A DNA stretch of 64,000 nt, taken from contig CM060108.1 in NCBI GenBank assembly GCA_030522415.1, positions 53,856,452 to 53,920,451 of the forward strand, read 5' to 3'. The position numbers and the translations under genes are program-made. Origin of the DNA: Channallabes apus (taxonomy: Eukaryota; Chordata; Actinopteri; Siluriformes; Clariidae). Of this stretch, positions 7,908 through 20,393 are shown piece by piece (the first letter of the stretch is position 1; each line of letters opens with the position of its first letter). A model generated the notes under the pieces. That model saw only the letters and a program-made list of their open reading frames with translations. It had not been told where the DNA came from and searched no databases.

Positions 7908-10827
7908 GTTATTAAGTCTTATATAACTCTTATTCTGTTAATATTAAACTAATATTAGTAAATATTTTCCTCACTACAGCTAGCTCTTGTCAGCTTGTGT
8001 GACACATTGGCTTTCAATGCCATTTATATAGTTTAGGTCAATCATGCTAACATGCTGCCTCATGTAGCACAAACATGATATTTCCCGGTGGCTAAGCTAA
8101 TGCCTTATGGAGTTTACAGATGTTTATATTCACCTTGTTTTGGATAGCTTTAGATTATGGTTGCTAATGTGGATTTGGCTCCATTTTGGTTAGCTTATAA
8201 CACTGCTATCGGTAATGTTATTTAGCACAAACAAGCTAGTTCCAGGTGGCTAAAATACTGCCTTATGTAGGACATTTCCATGTCCTGTGACTGCGTACAA
8301 CCAGCACATGGGGAGTTTATCACTCTGATCAGCTATTACAATACTATACTAGACAGCAGAAAGCAATGAAGTCGTACAGAAATATTTCTCTACACTGCTT
8401 GGACATTGCTCCCACCAATGCTTACCCTGCATGTATGTTTTGTACAGTTTTTTTTTCTCTTGCACTGTTTTACTCTGAATGTCTGTCTTTTTTCAGTTTT
8501 TATTTTGTACTGTTCCTGTTGCAGTTTTACCCTGCATGTATCATTAATCTGCATTTATACATAAAATCCTATTAACTATTGGGAAGCTAAACATGAGAAT
8601 CAGTATGAAACATGAAATGTTTCTAAAAGTTGCCAATAAATTAATATTGTGATGTGAAATAATTTTTCAGATTGAAGTTATAAAGGGCTCTGGGGTGTTT
8701 TGCCAGGCAGAAGCGTTGAGAGCAGCCCGCCTTGCCACCTCTGCTACTGCCATGGTACGGAATCTGCTGCTGGGCACCTTCGACTTGTAGACTTGACCAA
8801 ATTAAAAAGGTAGCCATTATTGGTGAGTAAATGCATAATGCGTTGAGAAGGGAAAACAAAACATTTAAGACTTTATAAGTTCACCACTTTAACCATAGCC
8901 TACTTGTATCAATGTTTATCAGCCATCAATGGAGACTGCATAAGGTAGGGCACCCATTATTGTTACTGTATCTGCTTGGGACCTATAATACTAATTCATC
9001 ACTTGCTCACTTCTTAATCCTACCTTTCCTCTTCTAAAGCCACATTATATTGCGCTGTAAGGTGTGTAGTCCTCTATTTTGTAGAACATGTAGTGTTGCA
9101 AATAACCTCGTGGCACTAATTGTTGTTGTCTGAAGTTTTAATAAATAATCATAATGCTGTCAAAAATAATGTCATAAATAGATTTTCTTTATCAATTAAC
9201 TTCTATTAACTAAATAACATTTTAAATGTAAATTTTTTAAGTTTAATGGAATGGCTGTGTGAAAGATGCTGACGTGCCACTGGTCTTTTATATTAATGTT
9301 GTTCGGAAGCCTGTGTAATGATGTAGTTTCGACATCTATCGACTGAACAGCGTTTTTTCGACTTGTTTTCATGTTATTGTTGTTCAGCAATGGCATGGAT
9401 GTGATGTTTTGGCAAAAGAAGGGTGGAATGGTGGTTGATGGTGACTGAAAGCGGTGACTGAGTAGATTGGACATCACAGCAGCTCGTGAAAAGGCAGAGC
9501 TACTTTATGCAGGCTGTGTGCATTCTACTGTGGATTGACTGTTTTGAAACTTATAGTATATGGTAGTTACATAGCCCCTAGACCTCAGTTACCATGAAAA
9601 AAGCCATGAAATTTCAGTTTTGACCATATGGGATCTTAAACAAGGATGTCATCTTTTTTTTATTATTGTTTGTTCGGGCAGGAATTATAGACCACAATGT
9701 CAGCATGATCTTGCGTTGTTTCCTTATCACTTCTTGTGTGCGTTTGGCTGTAGCTTGCACACCAGACAGAGTTGTTGGCGATTCTTCCTATTGTAAAGTC
9801 ATGCAGTGTGTAATCTCCTGTCGCCAATTCATTGTGCAGTGTGAACACAGCAGCAACTAAATGCTACCACAGATAGTACAGTGTGAAAACAATGGTGATC
9901 CGATGACTTTGAAAATCATGCAGTGTGAGTTTGAGGAGAGAGTAAAAAGCAAAACAAAACAAATAATGTACAGTTTATGTTGTCATTACTTTGCTCTCAA
10001 ACTAAATGCAATGTAATAATAGGCGTTATTTAATAATAACATTAACAGGGCAGCATGCATCTAACTCTGGGTAAAAAGCTTATAATAAAATCACCAAAAT
10101 AAGTCTTCATGTTAAGAATAAATATGCAAACAGTACGGTATCTGAGCGTACGGATTGGAAATTTGTGCATACAGTTTGTTAATCTGAGGGAACTGAGGGA
10201 ACAGTTTAAGTATTTGTGAGTGCGGGAAACAAATTGCAAAACCGTCGCCACGGATTGATTTGTTTTATTTATTTATTTTTTTTGGTCCTACAGGTTTTTT
10301 TTTTTTTTTTTTGCACATAACAGACTACATTGTTATTAAGTATATTTGCTGGGAGCCGCCGAAAGACCAACAACAACAACATTAAAACAATAAAAGGCTT
10401 GAACTACTTCAGTTGTGTGTAATGAATCTAAAATATATGAAAGTCTAATGTTTATCAGTACATTACAAAAAATAATTAACTTTATCACAATATGCTAATT
10501 TTTTGAGAAGGACCTGTATATAAAAAAAATCTAATGTGTACATTGTATCTATGGAAGATTGTAGGACATTTAAAAACATATGTTGCATATCTGTACATTT
10601 GTAAAAGTCACATTTCCAAAAATGTAGGACACACCTTCTGTCATTCATAAACAACTACCACTCCAAGTTTTTAGAGCATTGTATAGTTCTAACCTTTTGT
10701 TTGTTTTTCATTCTTTAGATGCACTACAACAACAACAACAGCTGAAAGCTGAAAAAAAGGAGGCCACAGAGTTTCTTTGCTTCAACAGTTCAGAAATGGC
10801 TTCGTTATGCCCCAGAATGGCTGGGGG
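7908..10827. other. Intronic or intergenic, no recognised gene
   Basis: About 2.9 kb with only short frames. 8650-8800 has slightly exon-like composition and 9760-9935 repeats CAGTGTG-type phrases typical of miniature transposon ends, but neither supports a call. A poly-T tract lies at 10297-10312. Confidence 0.5.
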
Positions 10828-10999
10828 TGTAAGGGTTAACCCCTAGATGGCGCGAGAATGCCCGTTTGTTTTTGGTTTGTAGTTTCTGTTTTGAGTTTGT
10901 ACTTCAGTTCCCAGTCTGCACCTCGGTCAGATGACGTAGAAGCTCACCTGAACCGAGGAAAGCTAATTATGTTTGATTATGTTTCCGTTTGTTATAAAT
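10828..10999 (+). repeat. Truncated 5' LTR
   Basis: It aligns with 11880-12051 at roughly 97 percent by eye and breaks off within the TATA-box region, so this copy lacks its own R and U5. Confidence 0.8.
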
Positions 11000-11106
11000 T
11001 CAGCTCCAGCAGTTGCTCGTCCAGGTTCGGGAGAGCCAGGCTGTAGTCCCTCTCCCATCTCCCTCTCTCGGATCTGGACGACGCGCGTTCTCCGCCTCCA
11101 CCGCCG

Positions 11107-11868
11107 ATGCTTAACGTGCAGGATTATGCGGCGCTGCAGCACGGCGACGCGGACGCGTTTCCTCCACCTCCCACGCCGGTGCTCGTCGTGGAGGATTACC
11201 AGCAGTGGCTGGGCAGCATGGCGGACGCATTTCCTCCACCCCCGCTGCTCAGTGTGGAGGACTACGCGCCAACTCGTCTGCAGTCGCCGAGCACCTCTCC
11301 AGCGATGCAGCTGCCGTGCGATCTGGAGAGCGTCATCCTTCCCCCTCCCCCAGGCGCCGAGATCGTCGCGCCCGCTCCTCAGCCAGGCGCCGAGATCGTC
11401 GCGCCCGCTCCTCAGCCAGGCGCCGAGATCGTCGCGCCCGCTCCTCAGCCAGGCGCCGAGATCGTCGCGCCCGCTGCTCAGCCAGGCGCCGAGATCGTCG
11501 CGCCCGCTCCTCAGCCAGGCGCCGAGATCGTCGCGCCCCCGCTCCTCAGCCCGGCGGCGAGATCGTCCCGCCCGCTCCTCAGCCAGGCGCCGAGATCGTC
11601 GCGCCCGCTCCTCAGCCAGGCGCCGAGATCGTCGCGCCCCCGCTCCTCAGCCCGGCGGCGAGATCGTCCCGCCCGCTCCTCAGCCAGGCGCCGAGATCGT
11701 CGAGCCCGCTCCTCAGCCAGGCGCCGAGATCGTCGCGCCCGCTCCTCTGTGGAGGGCAATCACGGGCCCAAGGCCTACATCACCCAGCCTCAAGGACAGG
11801 AAGGAAAAGGTGGGACATTGGGGTGGGTGTCCAGGGCCACCCTGAATGCTCCGGAGGAGCATTTTTAA
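11107..11868 (+). CDS. Proline-rich repeat protein fragment of the LTR element
   Basis: An open frame of 253 codons. The N-terminal third has repeated FPPPP and VEDY segments (DADAFPPPPTPVLVVEDY, MADAFPPPPLLSVEDY). The middle is an 11-residue repeat, PGAEIVAPAPQ, repeated several times before frame changes scramble it. It ends just before the polypurine tract. Because the DNA repeat is 33 bases, all three forward frames stay open here and the true frame is not proven. I chose this one because the FPPPP/VEDY repeats precede the minisatellite in the same frame. Function unknown; it may be the 3' end of the element's polyprotein or an extra 3' ORF. Confidence 0.5.
   Translation: MLNVQDYAALQHGDADAFPPPPTPVLVVEDYQQWLGSMADAFPPPPLLSVEDYAPTRLQSPSTSPAMQLPCDLESVILPPPPGAEIVAPAPQPGAEIVAPAPQPGAEIVAPAPQPGAEIVAPAAQPGAEIVAPAPQPGAEIVAPPLLSPAARSSRPLLSQAPRSSRPLLSQAPRSSRPRSSARRRDRPARSSARRRDRRARSSARRRDRRARSSVEGNHGPKAYITQPQGQEGKGGTLGWVSRATLNAPEEHF
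11351..11752. repeat. 33-bp GC-rich minisatellite
   Basis: About twelve units of CAGGCGCCGAGATCGTCGCG plus CCCGCTCCTCAGC, some altered to CCGGCGGCGAGATCGTCCCG. The unit length is a multiple of three, which leaves several frames open on both strands. Confidence 0.9.
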
Positions 11869-11879
11869 AGGGGGGGTTA

Positions 11880-12235
11880 TGGAAGGGTTAACCCCTAGAT
11901 GGCGCCAGAACGCCCGTTTGTTTTTGGTTTGTAGTTTCTGTTTTGAGTTTGTACTTCAGTTCCCAGTCTGCACCTCGGTCAGGTGACGTAGAAGCTCACC
12001 TGAACCGAGGAAAGCTAATTATGTTTGATTATGTTTCCTTTTGTTATAAATAGCCTGGCTGAACTTCAGTCAGGCGTCTAGCATTGTCGTTGTCGTTGGG
12101 AAGTTAAGTTTGTGTTGGGATTTAGTTTATGTTGCCTGAATTTAAATAAAAGCCCTTATTTGAGATGCCAGCTCGCCGCCTCTGCGTTCATGCCGCACAC
12201 ACACACCCGACACAGACACCGAAAGGTTCGTGACA
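11880..12235 (+). repeat. Complete 3' LTR
   Basis: It contains a TATA box (TATAAATAG, about 12043), a polyadenylation signal AATAAA (about 12145), and ends in CA. The start TGGAAGGG differs by one base from the TGTAAGGG of the left LTR. Confidence 0.8.
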
Positions 12236-12780
12236 GGGGGGAATTGCTCGTGGTGGAAAACCATAAGTTCAGACTTATGTCTTATTATCTGTTTTGCTGA
12301 GTAAATACATTTCAACTTACGAATAATGTTTCAGTCATCTGTTGTGTTTCTGACTTGGTTGTTTCTATTTGCATTTGACTGAATTTTGCTGAGGCAGGTT
12401 GCCATTTTTATATTATGGTTTTCCAGTCTCTTCTCTTGGCAGTTAGATTCTGTTTTATGAATTCAGAATTAACAATCTCTTCTAATAGTTCTCTTCTAAA
12501 AAGTAATTTTGTCATCCAGTTTATAATAATTTGTATGTAAGTTGTAGTGTGTTTTATTATATAGTTGTTTTATTGTAATTGTGATGTTACTTCCTGTTTA
12601 AATGGGTGTGGAGCATAAATAAATAAATACGTTTACATGCAAACTGAAGGATGTTGAGTTACTGACTTTTTGTTTAAAAAAAAAAAAAAAGCTTTTCAGC
12701 CCTACATGGTCTCTGATTTAAAGAAATAAATCAAAACGGACATGGAATCTTGCTGTACATAAAGCAAGACTAAACTATAA
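12236..12780. other. No gene recognised
   Basis: AT-rich, probably the interior of the surrounding DNA element. The A-run at 12676-12690 is the only feature noted. Confidence 0.5.
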
Positions 12781-13011
12781 TTGCTTCAATGTTGATTCAA
12801 TGTAAAATAAGTGATTGAATTTAAGTTGAACAAACATTGATTTTATGCCCATCTTGATCTATTTTTCATCATTGAAATAACATTATTTCAAGGTACAAAC
12901 CTGATGAAAAATCAACATTTAACATTTAAATTTCAACATTGATTCAATGACAAGTTGGTTGATGCTTTAATGTTGATTCGATGATGATTCAATGTTGTTC
13001 TGCTATCTGGG

Positions 13012-13313
13012 CAGTGGTTTGCAAAAGTATTCGGCCCCCTTCAACATTTCCACATTTTGTCACATTACAGCCACAAACATGAATCAATTTTATTGGAATT
13101 CCACGTGAAAGACCAATACAAAGTGGTGTACACGTGAGAAGTGGAACGAAAATCATACATGATTCCAAACATTTTTTACAAATAAATAACTGAAAAGTGG
13201 GGTGTGCGTAATTATTCAGCCCCCTGAGTCAATAAAATTGATTCATGTTTGTGGCTGTAATGTGACAAAATGTGGAAAAGTTCAAGGGGGCCGAATACTT
13301 TTGCAAGCCACTG
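13012..13313. mobile_element. Tc1/mariner-type MITE
   Basis: The ends CAGTGGTTTGCAAAAGTATT (13012) and CTTTTGCAAGCCACTG (13313) are inverted repeats of about 80 bases. The left side carries an extra inner segment and the right side is short, so an internal deletion produced it. TA follows the right end. The TA expected on the left is missing because it abuts TGCTATCTGGG. Another left end of the same family is at 59675. Confidence 0.8.
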
Positions 13314-13339
13314 TAAATAAATAAATAACAGTGGAATTC

Positions 13340-13925
13340 ATAGAAGATGAATGAATGAATGAAATTAATTAATGTGTCATCATAATTCATTCATGTGTCA
13401 TAAATGTTTGTATTTATAAATGTTTAACAACCCTTTTCTATTTATTAATTTAATAACATAAGGATAGTGGATACTTTTGCTGAGAATATTCTGCATTTAT
13501 GTATTTTATTAATAATATTTTTAAAAAGGCTGTAAATAAACACGATTGGTTGACATTTTAATTTATAGTCACGGGTTGCCAGAAATGGGAAACTAAACAG
13601 CGGAAGTCTTGCTTGTAAATGTATGTAACCTTCATCCAGAAACCAGTCATAAGCGTACATTAAAAAAAAACAACTTAACTGAGTTTTCTACTCATCTGAA
13701 ATCTGAATAAATAAGCATTTCAGCGTTTGTATAAAATGTATAATTCCTAAGTACTGTTTCCAACGGCATTTCCTGTTTATCGTTGCAGCGACTTCAATCC
13801 ATTTCACTAACCAATGAGAGGAGTTGTGAGAGGAACGTTGCGTCGACGTCATTAATTTACTTACAACCAATGAGAAACCATGTGGGTGGGGCAACACCTT
13901 AATTTCCCTGTTTATCATCTAGTCC
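13340..13925 (+). promoter_or_regulatory. Upstream region of zinc-finger gene 1, CCAAT boxes
   Basis: Two CCAAT motifs in AACCAATGAGAGG and AACCAATGAGAAACC lie 60-120 bases before the conserved exon 1. There is no TATA box. The whole segment recurs inverted at 1325-1640. The promoter role is inferred from position and CCAAT boxes only. Confidence 0.45.
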
Positions 13926-14132
13926 AGTAGGGGGCAATGAAACACCCAACTAACAGACAAAGGAGAAGAAGAGCTGAAGACGTTGTGCCACTTGGAAGGC
14001 AGAGTTATCCAGCTAAGCTAAACAATTTCTACATTTAACTGTTTCTACCTGCAGTTTCACAGAGAATCTTAAACCTAGTCGAGTTAAATTAAAAACAGAA
14101 TTTGAGGAGAGGATTAACTAACTGATCCTGAG
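13926..14132 (+). other. Exon 1 (untranslated) of zinc-finger gene 1
   Basis: About 200 bases are conserved with 30485-30701 and 58510-58721, ending in a splice donor GAG|GTAAGTTAAAG. It has no ATG frame leading into the coding exon. The 5' boundary is where paralogue similarity begins (CAGTAGGGGGCAATGAAACA); the true transcription start is unknown. Confidence 0.65.
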
Positions 14133-14499
14133 GTAAGTTAAAGTCTAAACACTTACTGAGTCCTACATAGAGCTCTGTTTATATAATAGTGTCTGTACAC
14201 GAGGCTGAAGTTTAGCTCCTTATTCGCCTCGTTACTAACGGGAGTGTTCACGTTGGCTAAAGCTACGCAGTTTATCAATAAAATGTTATTTTGGTGGATT
14301 AAACCTCTCTGACTAGGCAAATATAAACTATACAACAGACAGCAGGTACCCAACTATATAGTTAAAGTGAAATTGTCCTGACCCAGATTGATTTTACACT
14401 TTAAAAAGGATGGAAATATTTGACTATTTAATTGTATTATTAAATCGACTTGTACGATAAAGGTATAAGTTCTAAGTACACTTGAAAGAGATGTGTGCA

Positions 14500-14817
14500 G
14501 GGAGAAGCTATGGGTAACTATTACAGAAAGATATTATGTGAGCATAATATACAGATTACTAGTAACTATACTTATAAATTTACAATGGATGAACCGTATA
14601 TACAGGTTTATATTAACTGTAGGCAGGAATTTGCAAATAGATATAAACATAATGTACAGGATATTATGTGAGCATAGTATACAGATTGTAAGTAACTATA
14701 ATTATAAATTTACAGTGGATGAACAATATATACAAGTTGCTGTTAACTGTAGTTGGGAATTTGCAAATAGATATGAGCATAATGCACAGGTTGCTATTTT
14801 CTATAGACAGGAATGTA
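14500..14817. repeat. 130-bp tandem repeats, probably the LINE 3' UTR
   Basis: Units beginning ATATTATGTGAGCATA start at 14531 and 14661 (period 130), with part of a third. The motif GCAAATAGATAT and AACATAATGTACAGG continues after the Tc1 insertion at 16444. It probably belongs to the 3' UTR of the minus-strand LINE fragment. Confidence 0.65.
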
Positions 14818-16441
<1,624 letters not shown>

Positions 16442-16454
16442 TACATATGATATG

Positions 16455-17584
16455 AACATAATGTACAGGAATTTACAAGTAGACATGTGCAAATATATAC
16501 TCAATCAGAAGTTTACAAATATGTTGTGCATGGATATTTGTATTTTCAAACAGGTGTGTACATTGTAGTGCAGTCCATATTAAATATTGTAAGGTGTAAA
16601 TGGGAAGAGTATAGGGGTGTGTGAGTGGTGAGCAAGTGTCAGTGGGGGCAGAGTTCAATAACGAGACAGCTCTGGGAAAGAAGCAGTTCCTCAGTCTGCT
16701 AGTTCTTTACCTGGGACACCTGAAGCGCCGACCAGAAGGCAGAAGAGAAAACAGTTTGTGGGCGGGGTGAGAGTAATCCTTAAGAAAACTGCGTGCTCGG
16801 TGAAGAGTTTGCTTGCTGATGGCCGCATGAAGTTCGTTCATAGCAAGCTTGGCACCAGCGTCGGGAGGAATGTAAGCGGCAGTTATAATGGTGGAGGTGA
16901 ACTCCCATGGCAGATAAAACGGTCTACACTTAATCATGAGGTACTCTAGGTTAGCTGAGCAGTGTCTCCCAATAATAACAGAGTTCGTACACCAAGCATT
17001 ATTAACATAAATGCACAATCCTCCGCCTCCGTCTTACCGGAGCCATCCACTGTTCTGTCTGCCCGGAATGTGTGGTGCTCAGCTAGAGCAATAGCATTGT
17101 CCGAAATATCGCTGTTCAGCCATGTTTCAGTGAAAATCATAACATTGCAGTTCCAAAGTCTCTTGCTGTGGTTGATGCGGAGTCGAATCTCATCCATTTT
17201 GTTCATCAGCGACCGCACATTGGCGAGGAAAATGCTGGGTAAAGAGAGCCGATGTGGTGTTAGTCTTAGCTTAGCTCTTAATCCTCCGCGCTTCCCCCGT
17301 CTTTGTTTACGGTCTCGTCGCCGGCTTCGAGCACTTCTGCCCGGCCGGATAGAATGCGCAGCCTCGGATGTTCTGACGATCTCAGGAACGAGTCGAAGAT
17401 TGTTGATAAACCTGTCGGGAATGTACAAACCAATATCCAAAAGCTCTTGTCGGGTGTACGATGTGAAAGCACTACTGTTCTGCACGAACAGACCTGAGAA
17501 GAGTAAGTAAAATACAGCAAAACTACAGAAACTGGAGACACTGAGCCTCGCGATGTGTATGCGCCACCATCTTGGTCTTGGTCT
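16455..17584 (-). mobile_element. LINE fragment with fused endonuclease and C-terminus
   Basis: Minus-strand LINE related to the one at 37950. The 5' end is near 17584 (AAGATGGTGGCGC). Residues FLANVRSLMNKMDEIRLRI and FTETWLN mark the endonuclease N-terminus. After a frameshift near 17010, AAYIPPDAGAK (endonuclease) runs directly into RARSFLKDYSHPAHKLF and LLPSGRR, which is the extreme C-terminus of the LINE protein (compare [16 protein letters not shown] at about 40775). Nearly all of the reverse transcriptase is missing, with the join near 16800. Confidence 0.75.
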
Positions 17585-17978
17585 CTATTTCACTTTTACT
17601 ATATAGTTGGGTACCTGCTGTGTATTGTATAGTTTATATTTGCCTGGCCAGAATGGTTTAAGCCACCAAAATAAAGTTTTATTGATTAACTGCCCAGCTT
17701 TCGCCAACGTGAACACTCCCATTAGTAATGAGGCGAATAAGGAGCTAACTTCAGCCGCAGAATGGGACGCTGCGCAATAAGAAGCCAAACGAATCAGAAG
17801 CTGCAAATAAGGAGCTAACTTCAGCCTCGTTGTTTGTACTACTAGGGGAAAAATATTTAAATAGTTATATAATTATTTTTTTTGGTATTGAACAATATTT
17901 TGTATTTTTCATGATGCTGAATTCTATTTCCTTACTTTAACAGGGATAATAAAAAGTAAAAAAGACATTATTTATACT

Positions 17979-19133
17979 ATGAATAGTCAAGAAGAATCTC
18001 AGACAGACCTTCACCACTGCTTAGTGTGTGGAAAGAGTTTTTTTCAAGAGAAGGATCTCAAAGCGCACCAGCTCATCCACAGAGAAGACAAGCCACATCA
18101 GTGCTCAGAGTGTGGAAAGAGTTTCAATTATAAATGTCTTCTCCAACAACATCAGCGCACTCATACAGGAGAGAGGCCGTATCAGTGCTCACAGTGTGAA
18201 AAGAGTTTTACTCAGGAGAGGTACCTCACAGCACACCAGCTCATCCACAGCCAAGAAAAACCACATCAGTGCTCACAGTGTGGAAAGAGTTTCATTCATA
18301 AGTATCGTCTCCAAAAACACCAGAGCACTCATACACGAGAGAAGCTGCATACGTGCTCAAAGTGTGGGAAGAGTTTTGCTAACCTGAAAGATTTGGAAAC
18401 ACACGAGTATGCCCATACAGGAGAGAAGCTGCATCAGTGCTCACAGTGTGGAAAGAGTTTCATTCATAAATTTCGTCTCCAAGATCATCAGCGCACTCAT
18501 ACAGGAGAGAAGGCGCGTCAGTGCTCACAGTGTGGGAAGAGTTTTGCTAACATGAGAAATTTGAAAGCACACGAGTACATCCATACTGGAGAGATGCCGC
18601 ATCAGTGCTCACAGTGTGGGAAGAGTTTTGTTTACATGAGAAATTTGAAAGTACACCAACGCAGACATAAAGGAGAAAAGCGCTATCTGTGCTCACTGTG
18701 TGGAAGGGGTTTTATTAACAAGAGTCATTTTCAACAGCATCAACAGATTCACACTGGAGACAAACCGTATCACTGTTTACAGTGTGGGAAGTGTTTTTAT
18801 CAAAAGCATTCTTTGCAGCAACATCAGCGCATTCACACTGGAGACAAACCATATCACTGTGCTCAGTGTGGAAAGAGTTTTACTCAAAAGGGCTGTCTTC
18901 TGCAACATCAGCGTATTCACACTGGGGAGAAGCCATATTATTGCTCAGAGTGTGGGAAGAGTTTTAGTAATGTGAGCAATTTCCAACAACACCAGCGCAT
19001 TCACACTGGAGAGAAGCCGTATTACTGCTCCGTGTGTGGAAAGAATTTTGCTCAATACAACTATTTAAAAAACCATTTACGCACGCATACTGTAGGCAGA
19101 GGAGAGAGGTTTTCTCAAGGTACATGCCCTTGA
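17979..19133 (+). CDS. C2H2 zinc-finger protein 1 (13 fingers)
   Basis: A 384-residue protein in one exon. The exon starts after CAG at 17943, and the first in-frame ATG with paralogue support is 17979. After a short acidic leader (MNSQEESQTD) come 13 consecutive Krueppel-type fingers, C-x2-C-x12-H-x3-H, joined by TGEKP-like linkers, then a short tail (GRGERFSQGTCP). There is no KRAB or SCAN domain, as usual in fish. Several linkers are degenerate (REDKP, SQEKP, TREKL). It is presumably a nuclear, sequence-specific DNA-binding protein. Compared with protein 2 it has two additional fingers in the middle (around 18430-18600) and lacks one finger near the C-terminus. The open frame is intact and all fingers keep their zinc ligands. 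Confidence 0.9.
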   Translation: MNSQEESQTDLHHCLVCGKSFFQEKDLKAHQLIHREDKPHQCSECGKSFNYKCLLQQHQRTHTGERPYQCSQCEKSFTQERYLTAHQLIHSQEKPHQCSQCGKSFIHKYRLQKHQSTHTREKLHTCSKCGKSFANLKDLETHEYAHTGEKLHQCSQCGKSFIHKFRLQDHQRTHTGEKARQCSQCGKSFANMRNLKAHEYIHTGEMPHQCSQCGKSFVYMRNLKVHQRRHKGEKRYLCSLCGRGFINKSHFQQHQQIHTGDKPYHCLQCGKCFYQKHSLQQHQRIHTGDKPYHCAQCGKSFTQKGCLLQHQRIHTGEKPYYCSECGKSFSNVSNFQQHQRIHTGEKPYYCSVCGKNFAQYNYLKNHLRTHTVGRGERFSQGTCP

Positions 19134-19360
19134 TGGGCTGCTTTAGGGACAGACTGGGATGCACTATGAGAAACACATGGTGAGGACATTGATCGACTGA
19201 TTGACTGACTAATACAATGCTGGACTGAGGTTTGAAGAGCATGAATAAATGATGTAGTATTCTTAGTCCTCCAGTTCAGGGTTTCAAACGCCTGGAAGAG
19301 TTGGAACTTTGGCAGCTTCTTCAGTCTGTCCTTGCTCTGTAGCTCCAATAAAGATGACAG
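19134..19360 (+). other. 3' UTR of zinc-finger gene 1
   Basis: It aligns with the 3' UTR of unit 2 on both sides of the hAT inserted there. A polyadenylation signal AATAAA lies at 19347-19352. Confidence 0.65.
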
Positions 19361-19699
19361 TACATACTGTGATGCAATCTTAAGATCATTCTCACTGGCC
19401 CCTTTTTCCTAGATTACCTCTGTTCCCTGGTTACTGGAACCTTCGCAGTTTCGGCATCAGAACCATATAGAGATGGATGATGCAGTAAATAACCTGTTGC
19501 ATAAAGCTTACTCAATCCTGGACCATGGTCAGGATTATGTTTCTTTGACTGTGGTGGTTGTAGTTTTGACATGTTTTGAAATTATGACTAGTTATGCGAA
19601 AGCTTTATGCACACAGTCCAATCTTACAGGTGCGCAACTCGGCTGCATGATGATGTCCTAATCACTGTGCTTCAAACACAACTGTTTCATGCTCCTGTA

Positions 19700-20290
19700 A
19701 TAGAGCTGTGCAAGGCTGTCATAATCGAAACAGGATCCAAGAAAATTCCAAAGTATACTGTATACATGTAACAGTGTCATGAGTGATTGGGGCAAATTTA
19801 CTGCCATCAACCACCTGAACAATGAATGGTTGATTTAAATATGTGAGGGCAATCTTGAATTGAGAAGCGATGGAGGAAAAGACGAAGTTTTGGTCTACAT
19901 TTGGAGTCACTAAGACATGCATGATGTAAGACACGTGAGACCATAGTCTCTATGGTCTATGATGATGATGACAATCCTCTTGTTGGAGTCGATTCTGGGT
20001 GTCGATAATGGTCGGCAATTTATTTGAATGCCTGCAAGTCAGATGGGAGCTCTCAGGCTGCAAAAACATCCTTTATTGAGTCAGAGAGACTGTGGAGGAA
20101 TGTGTGTTCTCACCCCAGCCACAAGAGGGAGTCAGTCTAAACGTCGATTGCATAATCTGAGATGGAGTGTTATCTCTGGTGCAGCTTGAGCATTAGGCTG
20201 TCCGCCTGATACCTCATGAATTAATGGTCAAAAACTTTCCTTATTTCTTCAGTGATTTATTATTTTTTTAACAGATGAAGCAGCAGGGAA
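19700..20290 (-). pseudogene. Ty3/gypsy gag-protease remnant, antisense
   Basis: Minus-strand 19719-19934 reads SSIASQFKIALTYLNQPF and VVDGSKFAPITHDT, resembling the protease region of fish gypsy elements. Sequence at 20030-20260 corresponds to a gag capsid that is clearer in the unit 2 copy (35460-35750). Several stops and indels are present. It is part of the duplicated zinc-finger unit. Confidence 0.6.
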
Positions 20291-20393
20291 TGTGATCATC
20301 CCATAATGCTTTTCCTCACTCCGGTGCCTTTTCAGTAGGGAGGGTAATGATGTCAGTCACTAGTTATCTAGTCGATAACACTAATTGCACATA

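Larger units (their letters stand above)
10828..12235 (+). mobile_element. Internally deleted LTR retrotransposon
   Basis: A direct repeat starting TGTAAGGGTTAACCCC (10828) and TGGAAGGGTTAACCCC (11880) marks two LTRs. The left copy matches for only 172 bases and stops just after GTTATAAAT. The right copy is complete (356 bases), ends GTTCGTGACA and is preceded by a polypurine tract, AAAGGGGGGG. Flanks are GGGGG on both sides, compatible with a 5-bp target duplication but low in complexity. Only a proline-rich 3' reading frame remains between the LTRs. Gag and pol are gone. Confidence 0.8.

Noticed and set aside
9663..9860. Overlapping short frames on both strands with cysteines
   Set aside because: Sequence resembles miniature transposon ends with repeated CAGTGTG; no coding signal.
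11351..11752. CRISPR-like array
   Set aside because: Units are contiguous without unique spacers, in a eukaryotic LTR element; it is a minisatellite.
10973..11891. Alternative long arginine/serine-rich frames over the minisatellite and a minus-strand one at 11511-11759
   Set aside because: The 33-bp repeat keeps all frames open; only the FPPPP/VEDY frame has non-repeat support.
12112..12300. 62-codon frame in the 3' LTR
   Set aside because: Falls across LTR R/U5 and flank; LTR signals explain the sequence.
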